From Opitutia bacterium (GTDB taxonomy: Bacteria > Verrucomicrobiota > Verrucomicrobiia > Opitutales > T3Sed10-336), in the NCBI GenBank assembly GCA_003558065.1, contig PWMU01000089.1, forward strand, positions 1 through 41,597: DNA of 41,597 bases, in the 5' to 3' direction. The position numbers and the translations under genes were made by a program. Under the pieces are notes generated by a model. That model was not told where the DNA came from. It saw only the letters and a list, made by a program, of their open reading frames with translations, and searched no databases. Below, in pieces: positions 1 to 8,131 of this stretch (within the stretch, counting starts at the first letter, position 1; every line of letters starts with the position of its first letter).

Positions 1-7
1 GATCCAT
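1..7 (-). CDS. Start of MrpD/MbhH-like antiporter subunit (partial, runs off left edge)
   Basis: The stop codon of the MrpC-like gene overlaps an ATG by one base (TAATG read on the minus strand, ATG at 7-5). In Mrp and MBH operons the gene after subunit C is subunit D (MbhH), a large NuoM/N-like proton or sodium channel subunit. Only two codons are inside the window, so the identity rests entirely on operon order. The one-base overlap suggests translational coupling. Confidence 0.4.
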
Positions 8-381
8 TACCGGCCCCTCATCCTTTCCATCAGTTCGGGCTCCTCCAGGGTTCCGAAGTTTCTGTAGATAGCGATGAGCAGGGCAAAGGCCACGCCGACG
101 ATCGCCACGCCGACCACGATGGCGGTGAGCATGAGCGTATGCGGCAGGGGATTGAGGTAATTGGCCGGATCCTCGGTGGATCGAGCCGGATCGAGCACCG
201 GAACAGTCGCCTCCCATTTGAAGGCTGCCGCCACGAACAGGAGAATAATCGAATTCTGAAAAATGATCATTCCGATCACTTTCTTCATGAGGTTCCTTTT
301 CATGAGCATCCCGTAAAGGCCGATGACCAGGAGCAACATGATCGCCCAGTAGGCGTAGTAGTTGTGCAGAAATTCAATCAT
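7..381 (-). CDS. mrpC: Mrp/MBH-type antiporter subunit C (NuoK-like)
   Basis: Small membrane subunit of a multi-subunit cation/H+ antiporter in the cytoplasmic membrane, homologous to NuoK. The 124-residue product has three hydrophobic segments (about residues 10-26, 35-54 and 84-108) and the NuoK/MrpC-like stretch KKVIGMIIFQNSIILLF, which contains the helix-2 region. It is the seventh gene of the leftward operon and lies 60 bases after the MrpB-like gene. The ATG at 381 has no clear Shine-Dalgarno sequence. The family assignment is firm. Whether the complex is a stand-alone Na+/H+ antiporter or part of a larger redox-linked complex cannot be decided from this window. Confidence 0.9.
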   Translation of the reverse strand: MIEFLHNYYAYWAIMLLLVIGLYGMLMKRNLMKKVIGMIIFQNSIILLFVAAAFKWEATVPVLDPARSTEDPANYLNPLPHTLMLTAIVVGVAIVGVAFALLIAIYRNFGTLEEPELMERMRGR

Positions 382-441
382 ATCGGTCGCGAAGTTTTTT
401 CATACCGGGTTCCACCGGAATTTAATTAATTCGGATCGGGT

Positions 442-930
442 TCAGATTTTCGGCGGCGCTCCCGTGCTCTCCGCCGGAGCATGCTCCCCGTCCCCGCCGG
501 GCGCCTGGCCGAGCATGTCGTCAAAGATGGCGACCAGCGCAGTCATCACCGCCAGCCCGATCCCGAACTCCACCAGAAGGATCCCGTAGTAGCGAACGAT
601 CGGCTCTTCCACTCCCGGAACCGGCACCGCGCCGTAATCCATGTAATAGCCGCCAAACGCAAGCGTCACCAGACCCGTGCCCGCGAAAATCAAAGCGCCG
701 AGCGAGGCGAGTGGGATGGCCGCCGCGGTGGAAGTCTCGGTCTGGGACTCACGGTAGCCCTCGGTCATGCGCAAAAGGATAACGCCGGCCGCCAGCAGGG
801 CGCCTCCCTGAAAGCCGCCCCCCGGACTGTAATGTCCGTGGATGATCACGTAAATACCGAAGAGCTGGATCAGCCGGGCTAGCGCGCGGCTGACCACGAC
901 GATGATCACACTTTCGGACGGGTTAGTCAT
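442..930 (-). CDS. mrpB: Mrp/MBH-type antiporter subunit B (MnhB domain)
   Basis: Membrane subunit of the Mrp-type cation/H+ antiporter. The 162-residue protein carries the MnhB-family signature GHYSPGGGFQGG in its first third (about residues 33-44), preceded by a hydrophobic helix and followed by two or three more (about residues 46-53, 72-92 and 115-138). The acidic and proline-rich C-terminal tail after residue 140 looks like a lineage-specific cytoplasmic extension. The start overlaps the end of the upstream MbhE-like gene by 8 bases, which supports co-translation. Family assignment is secure. Confidence 0.92.
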   Translation of the reverse strand: MTNPSESVIIVVVSRALARLIQLFGIYVIIHGHYSPGGGFQGGALLAAGVILLRMTEGYRESQTETSTAAAIPLASLGALIFAGTGLVTLAFGGYYMDYGAVPVPGVEEPIVRYYGILLVEFGIGLAVMTALVAIFDDMLGQAPGGDGEHAPAESTGAPPKI

Positions 931-1222
931 AGAGCCTCCTCCTCAGGATCAGAAAACAGCAGACGCCGGCGGTGAACACCACGAGTACCTCACCGAGCGT
1001 ATCCACGCTCCGGTAGTCGGCAAGAACCACGGTAACCATGTTGGGAGTGGCGGCATCGCGATAGGCGTTGCTGATGAAGTACGCGCCCGCCACCGGATCC
1101 CCGACCACGTTCTCCTGGCGGTGCATCGGGGCGTCCGCATCCCCCCGGGCCGGCAAGTGAACGGTTGCGTAGATCAGCAAGCCGGCGAAAACCGCGAGCA
1201 GTATGTAGTTAAGAATCCTCAA
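923..1222 (-). CDS. MbhE-like small membrane subunit (MrpA C-terminal segment as a separate gene)
   Basis: The 99-residue protein has an N-terminal membrane helix (residues 3-20), a soluble segment with GAYFISNAYRDAATPNMVT, then DYRSVDTLGEVLVVFTAGVC leading into a second helix. The 'N-V-V-x-V-(L/I)-x-D-(Y/F)-R-x-x-D-T-L-G-E' pattern is the hallmark of the region at the end of full-length MrpA, and of MbhE in membrane-bound hydrogenases. Here it is a free-standing gene. It overlaps the DUF4040 gene by four bases (ATGA) and the MrpB gene by eight. Role: membrane component of the antiporter module; its individual biochemical function is not established. Confidence 0.85.
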   Translation of the reverse strand: MRILNYILLAVFAGLLIYATVHLPARGDADAPMHRQENVVGDPVAGAYFISNAYRDAATPNMVTVVLADYRSVDTLGEVLVVFTAGVCCFLILRRRLYD

Positions 1223-1464
1223 TCCCGGGTCCTCCGCGAAGTTTGAAAGACCGCCGCAATAAAGTAGACTCCGACGATCCCGGCCCCGACGACGGCCTCG
1301 GTGAAGCCCACATCGATGGCTCCCATTGATACGAACAGGAGGGCCATGGTAAACGTAAACGCGGTCGCTGCAGCGGCCCCGGCCAGGAGGTCCCTGACCG
1401 ACAGGGCGAGGATCGCCGTGGTCAGGAGCAACAGGTACAGGACCAATTCGACGAGCCAGTTCAT
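1219..1464 (-). CDS. MbhD-like subunit (DUF4040; detached MrpA C-terminal segment)
   Basis: The 81-residue hydrophobic protein consists of three transmembrane stretches with the DUF4040/MbhD signature AIDVGFTEAVVGAGIVGVYF near residues 49-68. The start was set at the ATG at 1464 because GGGAGGA lies 7-10 bases upstream; an upstream ATG at 1503 would add 13 charged residues and has no such site. In classical seven-gene Mrp operons this segment is fused into MrpA. Here it is separate and coupled by four-base overlaps to the MrpG gene before it and the MbhE-like gene after it. Confidence 0.87.
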   Translation of the reverse strand: MNWLVELVLYLLLLTTAILALSVRDLLAGAAAATAFTFTMALLFVSMGAIDVGFTEAVVGAGIVGVYFIAAVFQTSRRTRD

Positions 1465-1793
1465 TTTGATTTCCTCCCGCCGGAATCGTCGCCGTTCGAC
1501 CATGGTCGTTCCCCGTAATTCCAGGCGGCGCGAGCCAGCGCGTGGACGGCCACCGGATTGGCGAGCATAATGACAGCGATGGTGATCAGCAGCTTTCCCA
1601 TCGCCTGGGTCGGCCCCTCGAAAACAGCCAGGCCCGCCAGCAGGAAGATAATTCCAGTGGTGTCGACCTTGCTCGCCGCGTGGGTACGGGTGAAAAAATC
1701 CGGCAGTCTCAGGATGCCGAGGCTCCCGACGAGCATGATCAGGAGTCCCGCCACGATGAGACTCGCTGCGACGATATCCTGGACCAGGCTCAT
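1461..1793 (-). CDS. mrpG: Mrp/MBH-type antiporter subunit G
   Basis: The 110-residue membrane protein has three hydrophobic helices and the MnhG/PhaG pattern GSLGILRLPDFFTRTHAASK (residues 24-43), which makes family assignment clear. The C-terminus is charged (GERPWSNGDDSGGRKSK). The start ATG at 1793 overlaps the stop of the MrpF gene by four bases, and this gene's own stop overlaps the next start. A longer in-frame reading up to 2111 exists but runs across the MrpF gene and has no membrane-protein character, so the short form was chosen. Confidence 0.92.
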   Translation of the reverse strand: MSLVQDIVAASLIVAGLLIMLVGSLGILRLPDFFTRTHAASKVDTTGIIFLLAGLAVFEGPTQAMGKLLITIAVIMLANPVAVHALARAAWNYGERPWSNGDDSGGRKSK

Positions 1794-2062
1794 TTCTCGG
1801 CGCTCCTTTCCCGGCTGAAGTATTTGGCCACGGCGATCCCGGCGATAAAATTCAGGGTAGCGTAGGCCAGCGCGATATCCGCGAACATGTAGAATCGCCC
1901 GTAAAGAAAGCCGAACATGCACACCAGCCCGACCGTCTTGGCCCCCATCGCACCGATTGCGAGCAGCCGGTCGAATACCGTGGGTCCCCGAATCACCCGG
2001 TAGAACGGCAGGAGAATGATCCCAACCAGGGCGACCGTTGCTCCGACAAAGAAGGATTCCAT
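1790..2062 (-). CDS. mrpF: Mrp/MBH-type antiporter subunit F
   Basis: The 90-residue protein has three transmembrane helices. It carries the MnhF signature YRVIRGPTVFDRLLAIGAMG (residues 21-40) and ADIALAYATLNFIAGIAVAKY (about 61-81). In this family the conserved Asp in 'PTVFDR' and the 'D-I-A-L-x-Y-A' motif lie in or near the membrane. It sits two bases after the MrpE stop and overlaps the MrpG start. It is a membrane subunit of the cation antiporter. MrpF/MbhB assignment is secure. Confidence 0.92.
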   Translation of the reverse strand: MESFFVGATVALVGIILLPFYRVIRGPTVFDRLLAIGAMGAKTVGLVCMFGFLYGRFYMFADIALAYATLNFIAGIAVAKYFSRERSAEK

Positions 2063-2064
2063 GG

Positions 2065-2646
2065 TCAGGCCTCCTCCTCATGTTTGAATTTTCGTCCCTC
2101 GCAAACCGCACCCTCTCCCGAACCCCCGAAGAGCCGGGAAACGTGCGACGGAATCGCCCCCTCCAGCAAGTCGTCCGCGTTTCGGCTTGTCAGGGCGTGC
2201 ACCCGGTAGCGGTCCCCGTCGATCTGCAGCGTCAGCGTTCCGGGTGTGAGCGTTATCGAATTTCCCAGCGTTACATGCGCCACAGAGTGTTGCTGAATGC
2301 TCCTAAACTCAACCAGGCAAGGATCGATGTTGATGCGGGGCGAAACAACAATTACAGCAACCTGCCAAGTGGCCTTGATCATCTGAACCGCAAGCCACGG
2401 AAGATAAAGAGGGAAACGGAACGAGTGGGCCATCAGAGATTGATCGGCCTTGTCCCGAGGGCCGATGGGGAGACGATGCTGAAGCCCCATCACAATTCCC
2501 ACTGCGGTCAACCCGAGCCCGATGTGGACGGGATCGAATTTCCCGCTCATGAGGAACCAGAAAACCAGCAATACGCCCGCTTCCACCCAAAAATAACCAT
2601 GACGGCGGCTGGATCCTGATGCACTGGTTGTCCGATTGTTTGGCAT
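2065..2646 (-). CDS. mrpE: Mrp/MBH-type antiporter subunit E (first gene of operon)
   Basis: The 193-residue protein has hydrophobic segments near residues 20-33, 42-55 and 77-101, followed by a soluble C-terminal domain. MnhE-family features include LPWLAVQMIKATWQVAVIVV and TLGNSITLTPGTLTLQIDGD (MrpE: 'xNSITLTPGTLT'). The ATG at 2646 is preceded by GAGGG nine bases upstream. It is the promoter-proximal gene, and the other operon members follow without gaps of more than about 60 bases. It probably contributes to assembly and stability of the antiporter membrane arm. Confidence 0.92.
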   Translation of the reverse strand: MPNNRTTSASGSSRRHGYFWVEAGVLLVFWFLMSGKFDPVHIGLGLTAVGIVMGLQHRLPIGPRDKADQSLMAHSFRFPLYLPWLAVQMIKATWQVAVIVVSPRINIDPCLVEFRSIQQHSVAHVTLGNSITLTPGTLTLQIDGDRYRVHALTSRNADDLLEGAIPSHVSRLFGGSGEGAVCEGRKFKHEEEA

Positions 2647-3027
2647 AACGTGATTCCCTCAAGTATCAGAAGGCTTCGCGTATAAAAAAAAAGAAGTTAG
2701 AAGGCGCCCTTCGGCGGTCAAGGGGAAAGGCTCAATCCTGTGGCCCTGCACGAAACATTTCCATAAACACAGCCCCCGGCCTTCAGGGGACCCTCCCCGG
2801 ACGGGCTCGGCCCCACACTCCGCCACCGCTGAAATCAAGCCACCTCAAGCACCGGCGGGGCCGGCACCCTGCCAAACAAATGACTCGGGCGTAATATTCC
2901 AATCCTTATTTTTCAGAATAAGAATCGATCACAATCCCTATTAGGCTCCGGGCCCCCTGATCGGATTCGGGTCGGCCCCCCATCGCGCCCGACGTCGCCC
3001 GTGCCGTCGCGGAACCTGAGAGAACTC
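2647..3027. other. Intergenic region between RND operon end and Mrp operon start
   Basis: Both flanking operons read leftward, so this 381-base gap must hold the end of the RND transcript and the Mrp promoter. No coding signal was seen. The only structures noticed are a weak AT-rich hairpin, CTTATT-tttcag-AATAAG at 2905-2922, without a T tract in either direction, and the promoter candidate reported separately. No convincing intrinsic terminator was found. Confidence 0.5.
2694..2721 (-). promoter_or_regulatory. Candidate sigma-70 promoter for the Mrp/MBH operon
   Basis: On the minus strand there is TTGACC (2721-2716), a 16-base spacer and TAACTT (2699-2694). The -35 box matches the consensus at five of six positions and the -10 at only three. 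It lies about 50 bases upstream of the mrpE start, a sensible distance. The run of T after the -10 on the transcript strand would give a U-rich leader. Confidence 0.35.
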
Positions 3028-6000
3028 CTACGCTTCCGCCGGTGCCGGCCGGCGGTTGCGATTGAACCAGATGTAGACAACAGGGATGATAAAGAGAGTG
3101 ATCAACCCGGAGCTGAGCAAGCCCCCGATCACCGCACGAGCGAGCGGAGCCTGGGCTTCAGCTCCCTCGCCGAGGCCCATGGCCAGGGGAACAAGCGCCA
3201 GAATGGTCGTAAGCGAAGTCATCAGAATCGGACGCAGGCGTCGCCGGCCGGCTTCCCGGGCCGCCTCTTCAGCCGACGCTCCCTGAGCCTGGAGACGGGA
3301 CGCCTGGTCGACAATAAGGATCGCGTTGTTAACGACGATTCCCCCAAGCATAATCAGGCCGATATAGGACTGAACATTGAGGGTGCTGCCGGTGAGAAAG
3401 AGCAGCATGAGGGCGCCGATACCGGCCATCGGAACCGAGAACATCACCACCAGGGGGTTGCGAAGGGACTCGTACAGGCACGCCATCACCATGTACACGA
3501 GCAGAATCGACAGCATCATGCTGATCAGGAGTTCCCGAAAGGCCTCCTGCTGCTCTTCATAATCCCCCCGGACAAACATCCGGGTGTTGGGAGGCGTGGG
3601 AATACCCTCAAGCACATCGAGAATATCCCGGCTGGCGGAACCCAGGTCACGACCGGAAAAATTCACCGACACATTGGAGACCCGCTGCTGGTTGTTGCGT
3701 TCAATCCGGGTGGGACCCGGTTCACGATCAAAGGTCACCAGGCTGCGCAGGGAAACCTGCTCCCCGTTGTTGTTGGGCAGTGTCAGGTCCAGGACATCCT
3801 GAAGCTCCATACGATCGGCGTCGCGCAAACGCAAGAGCATCCGAACCTCGTCTCCGTTGTCGCGAAACTCGCCGGCCCTGGATCCGCCGACGGCGGTGCG
3901 CAGCATGCGTGCGATCCGGCCGGTGCTCACTCCGAAGTCGGCGGCCCGATCCCGGTCGATTCGCACCAATTGCCGGGGCACCCCATCCTCGCGGCTGAGC
4001 TCCACATCGGTCACTCCCGGAATGTCCTCCACCGCCTCGGCCACCTGTCGCGCGAGAGCGTCCAGGGTATCGAGATCGAATCCCGTAATCTCGACGCCAA
4101 GCCGGTCGGCTTCGTCGCCGCCCGCGCCCATACGGAGTATGAAGAGGCCGCGACCGGGATTGACGCGCAAGGCAACGCCGGGAATGTCCCTCAACTTCTC
4201 GCGCAGATCGTCGGCAATTTGCTCGCTGGAGCGTTCCCGCTCGCGAATCGGAACGAGGTAGGCGCGGACGCTTCCGCGCATCTGCCCGCCGCCCCGCCAT
4301 CCCCAGGAACCGGACCGGACCTCCAGATTGGCGATTTCGTCGACGTTTTCCCTCACGATGCGTTCGATCTCACGCATCTTCGCATCCATAACCTCGATAC
4401 GGGTACCCGGTTCCATGTCCGCGTTGACCCGTACCTCTCCCTCGTCCGCTTCCGGCATGAATTCCGTTCCGAGGTGGGGCACCAAAAGGAGCGCGCCTGC
4501 AAACAGCAACACAGCGGCCGTGAAAACCGGCCCCGACCGCCGCAACGCCCGGTCGAGCAGGCTCCTGTAGCCGTTTTCGAAACGCCTGAAACGCTCCGCC
4601 GACCATTGAAGCACACGCCGCCCGGTCTCGCCGACCCGGCCGCGGCTTTTCGAGGCGGCTTCGGGCACGCGGGATGCCAGCATCGGCACCAGGCTCAAGG
4701 CCACCACCAGCGAACACAACTGGGTGAATCCGATCACGTAGGCCAGCTGCCGGAACATGACCCCGGTGACCCCTTCAAGAAACACCAGCGGCAAGAAAAT
4801 CGCCAGGGTGGTCAGGGTACTGGCCATGATCGCCGCGGCAACCTCCGACGCCCCCTGATGGGCCGCCTTATTCGGTGCGACGCCTCGTTCCCGCAGCCTG
4901 AAGATGTTTTCGAGAACAACGATGGCATTATCCACCATCATCCCCACTCCGAGCGCGATTCCGCCCAGGGTCATCAGGTTGAGCGTCAACCCGGTGAAGT
5001 ACATCAGGGAGAACGAGGCGATAATCGAGATGGGGATCGCTGTCGCTATGATCGCCGTACTGCGGAAACTGCGGAGAAAGAAAAGGAGGACGACGATGGC
5101 CAGCGCGCCTCCGTAAAGGATGGAGCGGTTGACGTTGGCGATCGATCTTTGAATATACTCGGAGGTGTCCCGGATCGGGGTCAGGGTCACCTGCGGGAAA
5201 TCCCGGTTGATCCGGGCGATTTCCCGCCTGACGTCGCGCACCACCTGGACGGTGTTGGTTCCCGATTGTTTGCGCACGGCGAGACTGACTCCCGGCTCCC
5301 CGTTGATGCGGGTGATCCGGGTTATCTCGGCGTGGGTGTCGTCAACCTCGGCAACTTGTCCGAGGTAAACGGGCGCGCCGTCGCGTTTAGCAACCACAAC
5401 ATCCCGCAGCTCATCCATGGTGGACAGCAGGCCGGGAGTCCGCAAGGCGACACGCAGACGCCCGTCCTCGATCTCACCGGCGGGAACCACCACATTCTCC
5501 TCGCGGATGGCGTCGAGCAGGCTCTCCAGGGAGAGCCCCAGGCCGCGCACCCGTTCCGGGTCGACCTGGATCTGGATTTCCCGCTCCAAACCGCCCCACA
5601 CATCCACCGCCCCGACTCCCGGAACCCGGTCGAGCCGGTTGCGAATCTGGTTATCGAGCAGCCGGCGCAAATCGATCGCGTCCAGGCGGCTGGAGGCGCC
5701 CAGAATGATCACGGGAAAGGCATTGGGATCGAATTTTCTCAATTGAGGGCGGTCCGCATCGTCCGGAAGATTGTTGAGCACCCGGTCGAGGCGATCCCGA
5801 ACGTCGTTGGAGGCTTCATCGAGATTCGTCCCCCAAATGAACGACAGCCTCACGCTGCTGCTGCCTTCGCTCGAAACCGAAGTCACTTCTTCAACACCCG
5901 GAACGGCCGCGACCGCCTCTTCCACCGGACGAGTGATCAATTGTTCGATCTCCTCCGGACTCGCGTTGTCGTAACCGGTCACAACGGTCAGGCGCGGAAA

Positions 6001-6123
6001 CTCGATCTCGGGAATGAGATCGATCGGGAGCCGGGCGAGGGAGATCGCCCCCACCAGGATGACAATCAAGGAAACCATGACCGTGAAAACCGGCCGGTTG
6101 ATGCTGAACGAAGACAGGCTCAT
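3028..6123 (-). CDS. RND-family efflux pump inner-membrane transporter (AcrB/HAE1 type)
   Basis: Proton-driven inner-membrane pump that expels substrates through a tripartite complex. The 1031-residue length is standard. N-terminal [20 protein letters not shown] (residues 6-25) is TM1. The two large periplasmic loops, the paired TM bundles and the C-terminal [21 protein letters not shown] are all recognisable. TM4 has [13 protein letters not shown], with Asp398 present and Asn399 where AcrB has a second Asp; this D-N form is common in HAE1 pumps outside enterobacteria. The ATG at 6123 overlaps the stop of the adaptor gene by four bases. No outer-membrane factor gene is adjacent, so the exit channel must come from elsewhere. 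Substrate unknown. Confidence 0.95.
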   Translation of the reverse strand: MSLSSFSINRPVFTVMVSLIVILVGAISLARLPIDLIPEIEFPRLTVVTGYDNASPEEIEQLITRPVEEAVAAVPGVEEVTSVSSEGSSSVRLSFIWGTNLDEASNDVRDRLDRVLNNLPDDADRPQLRKFDPNAFPVIILGASSRLDAIDLRRLLDNQIRNRLDRVPGVGAVDVWGGLEREIQIQVDPERVRGLGLSLESLLDAIREENVVVPAGEIEDGRLRVALRTPGLLSTMDELRDVVVAKRDGAPVYLGQVAEVDDTHAEITRITRINGEPGVSLAVRKQSGTNTVQVVRDVRREIARINRDFPQVTLTPIRDTSEYIQRSIANVNRSILYGGALAIVVLLFFLRSFRSTAIIATAIPISIIASFSLMYFTGLTLNLMTLGGIALGVGMMVDNAIVVLENIFRLRERGVAPNKAAHQGASEVAAAIMASTLTTLAIFLPLVFLEGVTGVMFRQLAYVIGFTQLCSLVVALSLVPMLASRVPEAASKSRGRVGETGRRVLQWSAERFRRFENGYRSLLDRALRRSGPVFTAAVLLFAGALLLVPHLGTEFMPEADEGEVRVNADMEPGTRIEVMDAKMREIERIVRENVDEIANLEVRSGSWGWRGGGQMRGSVRAYLVPIRERERSSEQIADDLREKLRDIPGVALRVNPGRGLFILRMGAGGDEADRLGVEITGFDLDTLDALARQVAEAVEDIPGVTDVELSREDGVPRQLVRIDRDRAADFGVSTGRIARMLRTAVGGSRAGEFRDNGDEVRMLLRLRDADRMELQDVLDLTLPNNNGEQVSLRSLVTFDREPGPTRIERNNQQRVSNVSVNFSGRDLGSASRDILDVLEGIPTPPNTRMFVRGDYEEQQEAFRELLISMMLSILLVYMVMACLYESLRNPLVVMFSVPMAGIGALMLLFLTGSTLNVQSYIGLIMLGGIVVNNAILIVDQASRLQAQGASAEEAAREAGRRRLRPILMTSLTTILALVPLAMGLGEGAEAQAPLARAVIGGLLSSGLITLFIIPVVYIWFNRNRRPAPAEA

Positions 6124-7352
6124 CGTACCTCCAGAGGCTCCTCCACCTGCGCCACCCCGTCGTCCATGTCCCCGGGATCCCTGTGCCCGACCACCCGCAA
6201 CGGTGTGCCGTCGGCCAGTTGATCCTGCCCCAGGACCACTACGTCACCGCTCAGTTCAGGCTCGGTGATCTGGAGGCGGCCCCCCTCGATGTAACCGGTA
6301 CCCACTTCGACGAACCGGGCTTCGTCACCCTCTTCGCCGCTTCCAACCAGAAAAACCCCTTCCCGCCCTTCACGGCGCACCAGCGAATCACGCGGAACCA
6401 CGACCGCATCCTCCACGCGCCCGAGCTCCAGGGTCACCCGGACGAATTGTCCCGGGGTCAGCCTTCCCTCGGGGTTGGGCACGTCGAGTTCCACCCGGGC
6501 GTGCCGCGATGACTCCCGGAACTGCGGGGCGCGCCGGATGACCGCCCCTTCAAATCGCTCTCCGGGGAGCACATCCGTCGTCACCGTTCCATCCTGTCCG
6601 ATCTCGATACGGGGATAATCCCGCTCGGTCACTTGAATCACCGCCCGAAGGCTTTGCAGATCGACCAGGGAAACGATCGGTTCGTTGGCGGTCAACGTGG
6701 TCCCTTCGTCCACGTACCGTTCACCCACCACCCGAACGTCCCCGCCGCTCTCCCAGCGGGCGACGATTTTGGTGTAGGATAGCCGGAGCTCAGCGGCCCG
6801 CAGCGCGGCCTCGCGCTGCTTGATGGTGGCGTCGGCAACGCGAACACGGGAACGCTCCGCCAGAACCTTCGCTTCCGCAGCCTCCAGGTCGGCCGCCGAG
6901 GCCACCCTTCGCTCGCGCAGGGCACGAACCCGGTCCCGCTCGCGCTCCGCGAGTTCGAGCGAGCTTTCCGCCTCCTCGAGATTCGCACGGGCCACCTCGA
7001 GTTCGGCCTCAGCCTGTGCCACCTCCTGAACAAACTCCTCATCGTCGAGCCGTGCAATCACCTGATTGCGTTCGATGGGATCGCCTATATCCACCTCCAG
7101 CGAGGCCAGCTGCCCGCCCACCTTCGCAACAACATCAAACCGGAAACGGGATGAAAGAGATCCGGTGAACGTCCGCAGATTCCGGATCGTATCGCGCTCG
7201 ACAGCGCTCACCTCGACCGCCACCGCACTTTCACCGCGGTCGGGGCGGTCACCGGCCTCCCCTTCGGAGAACCTCTGGTAAAACAGGGCGGCCAGCGCCG
7301 CAGCCAACAGTCCTCCGAAAATGAGCATCAAGAATTTCCTCACACGATTCAT
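6120..7352 (-). CDS. RND efflux periplasmic adaptor (membrane fusion protein, HlyD/AcrA type)
   Basis: Periplasmic adaptor linking the RND pump to an outer-membrane channel. The 410-residue protein has an N-terminal membrane anchor (about residues 6-25), the first half of a barrel-sandwich/lipoyl domain (VVAKVGGQLASLEVDIGDPI, near 75-94), and a long Ala/Glu/Arg-rich coiled-coil hairpin (about 108-190). The second lipoyl half and beta-barrel domains follow (LTPGQFVRVTLELG near 300). The start ATG overlaps the TetR gene stop by four bases and is preceded by GGAAGG. Co-transcription with the regulator upstream and the pump downstream is very likely. Confidence 0.94.
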   Translation of the reverse strand: MNRVRKFLMLIFGGLLAAALAALFYQRFSEGEAGDRPDRGESAVAVEVSAVERDTIRNLRTFTGSLSSRFRFDVVAKVGGQLASLEVDIGDPIERNQVIARLDDEEFVQEVAQAEAELEVARANLEEAESSLELAERERDRVRALRERRVASAADLEAAEAKVLAERSRVRVADATIKQREAALRAAELRLSYTKIVARWESGGDVRVVGERYVDEGTTLTANEPIVSLVDLQSLRAVIQVTERDYPRIEIGQDGTVTTDVLPGERFEGAVIRRAPQFRESSRHARVELDVPNPEGRLTPGQFVRVTLELGRVEDAVVVPRDSLVRREGREGVFLVGSGEEGDEARFVEVGTGYIEGGRLQITEPELSGDVVVLGQDQLADGTPLRVVGHRDPGDMDDGVAQVEEPLEVR

Positions 7353-7987
7353 AACAACGATCCTTCCAACTCTCCGCCCAAACCGGTTCCGCCAGCGCCG
7401 GCGGGCGCCCTTGGCCCGGCGCCGTTCAGGAACAGCTCCAGCACAAATTCATTCGATTGAAAACGGGGCTCCGCCTCGCCCAGGTCGCGCGAGCGGGTGC
7501 GAAGCATCCCGAGGAGAAAGTTTGCCAGGACGCCGGCCGGAACATCCCCGCGAAGCCGGCCCTGCCCCTGGCCGTGCTCGAGCACCCCGGCAACCGCATC
7601 GACCAGACTGCCCCGGCGACGCATCCATTTGTCCCGCAATCGCTTGTGGCATTGAACAAAACGCACGTCCTCGCTCTGCATCGACTGGAATATCGCCCGG
7701 CGGTCGCGAAAGAACGAACGGATCTCCTCACATACGGCCGCCAGGTTGCGCTCGAAGGGCAGTCCCTCCCCGGCACGGGCCTCGATCCCGGCACACAGCT
7801 CGTCAAACCCCGCAAAAATGACCTGGAAGAAAAGATCCTCCTTGTCCTCGAAGTGCAGGTAAATCGTCCCCTTCCCGACACCGGCACGCACGGCAACCTC
7901 ATCCAGCCTGATCTCGCGCCAATGCCGCTCGGTCATGAGCGACTCCGCCGCCCGCAAAATCCGATCCTTTTTCTCCGCTTTTTTCAC
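7349..7987 (-). CDS. TetR/AcrR-family transcriptional regulator of the RND operon
   Basis: Predicted DNA-binding repressor, 212 residues from the GTG at 7987. The N-terminal helix-turn-helix is typical: RILRAAESLMTERHWREIRL, then DEVAVRAGVGKGTIYLHFED (residues about 25-45). The C-terminal ligand-binding domain is divergent, so the inducer is unknown. The reading frame is open back to a TTG at 8062, but an 18-bp perfect palindrome (8021-8038) typical of a TetR operator would then lie inside the coding sequence. The GTG start gives the usual family length and puts the operator in the leader. The gene overlaps the adaptor gene by four bases, making a regulator-adaptor-pump operon that is probably autoregulated. 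Confidence 0.88.
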   Translation of the reverse strand: MKKAEKKDRILRAAESLMTERHWREIRLDEVAVRAGVGKGTIYLHFEDKEDLFFQVIFAGFDELCAGIEARAGEGLPFERNLAAVCEEIRSFFRDRRAIFQSMQSEDVRFVQCHKRLRDKWMRRRGSLVDAVAGVLEHGQGQGRLRGDVPAGVLANFLLGMLRTRSRDLGEAEPRFQSNEFVLELFLNGAGPRAPAGAGGTGLGGELEGSLL

Positions 7988-8020
7988 AATGACTGAAGGG
8001 GGTTCAGCTCCCGCACTCTG

Positions 8021-8038
8021 AAACTGACCGGTCAGTTT
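8021..8038. promoter_or_regulatory. Putative TetR-type operator (18-bp perfect palindrome)
   Basis: AAACTGACCGGTCAGTTT is a perfect two-fold palindrome. The core TGACCGGTCA is the kind of site bound by TetR/AcrR-type repressors of efflux operons. It lies 34 bases upstream of the chosen tetR start and about 50 bases upstream of the rightward promoter at 8087, so one protein bound here could influence both directions. The binding protein is inferred from position, not shown. Confidence 0.72.
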
Positions 8039-8086
8039 TTGTGGGGTTTCATCCGAATGCAAGATTTCTTCGATGCAAACGGTCCC

Positions 8087-8115
8087 TTTACCCCTCCGCC
8101 CGAATGTGCTATAGC
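8087..8115 (+). promoter_or_regulatory. Candidate sigma-70 promoter for the PLP enzyme gene
   Basis: TTTACC (8087-8092), a 17-base spacer and TATAGC (8110-8115), each four of six to consensus with ideal spacing. The expected transcript start near 8122 leaves only about ten bases before the ATG at 8132, so the leader would be very short and would lack a Shine-Dalgarno sequence. Confidence 0.4.
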
Positions 8116-8131
8116 AGAGCCTTTTTTATCG

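Noticed and set aside
3001-6222. 1073-codon open frame on the plus strand opposite the RND pump
   Set aside because: It is the antisense shadow of a clear RND gene in GC-rich DNA. The product is His/Gln/Asp/Arg-rich with no domain pattern, no membrane segments and no start context.
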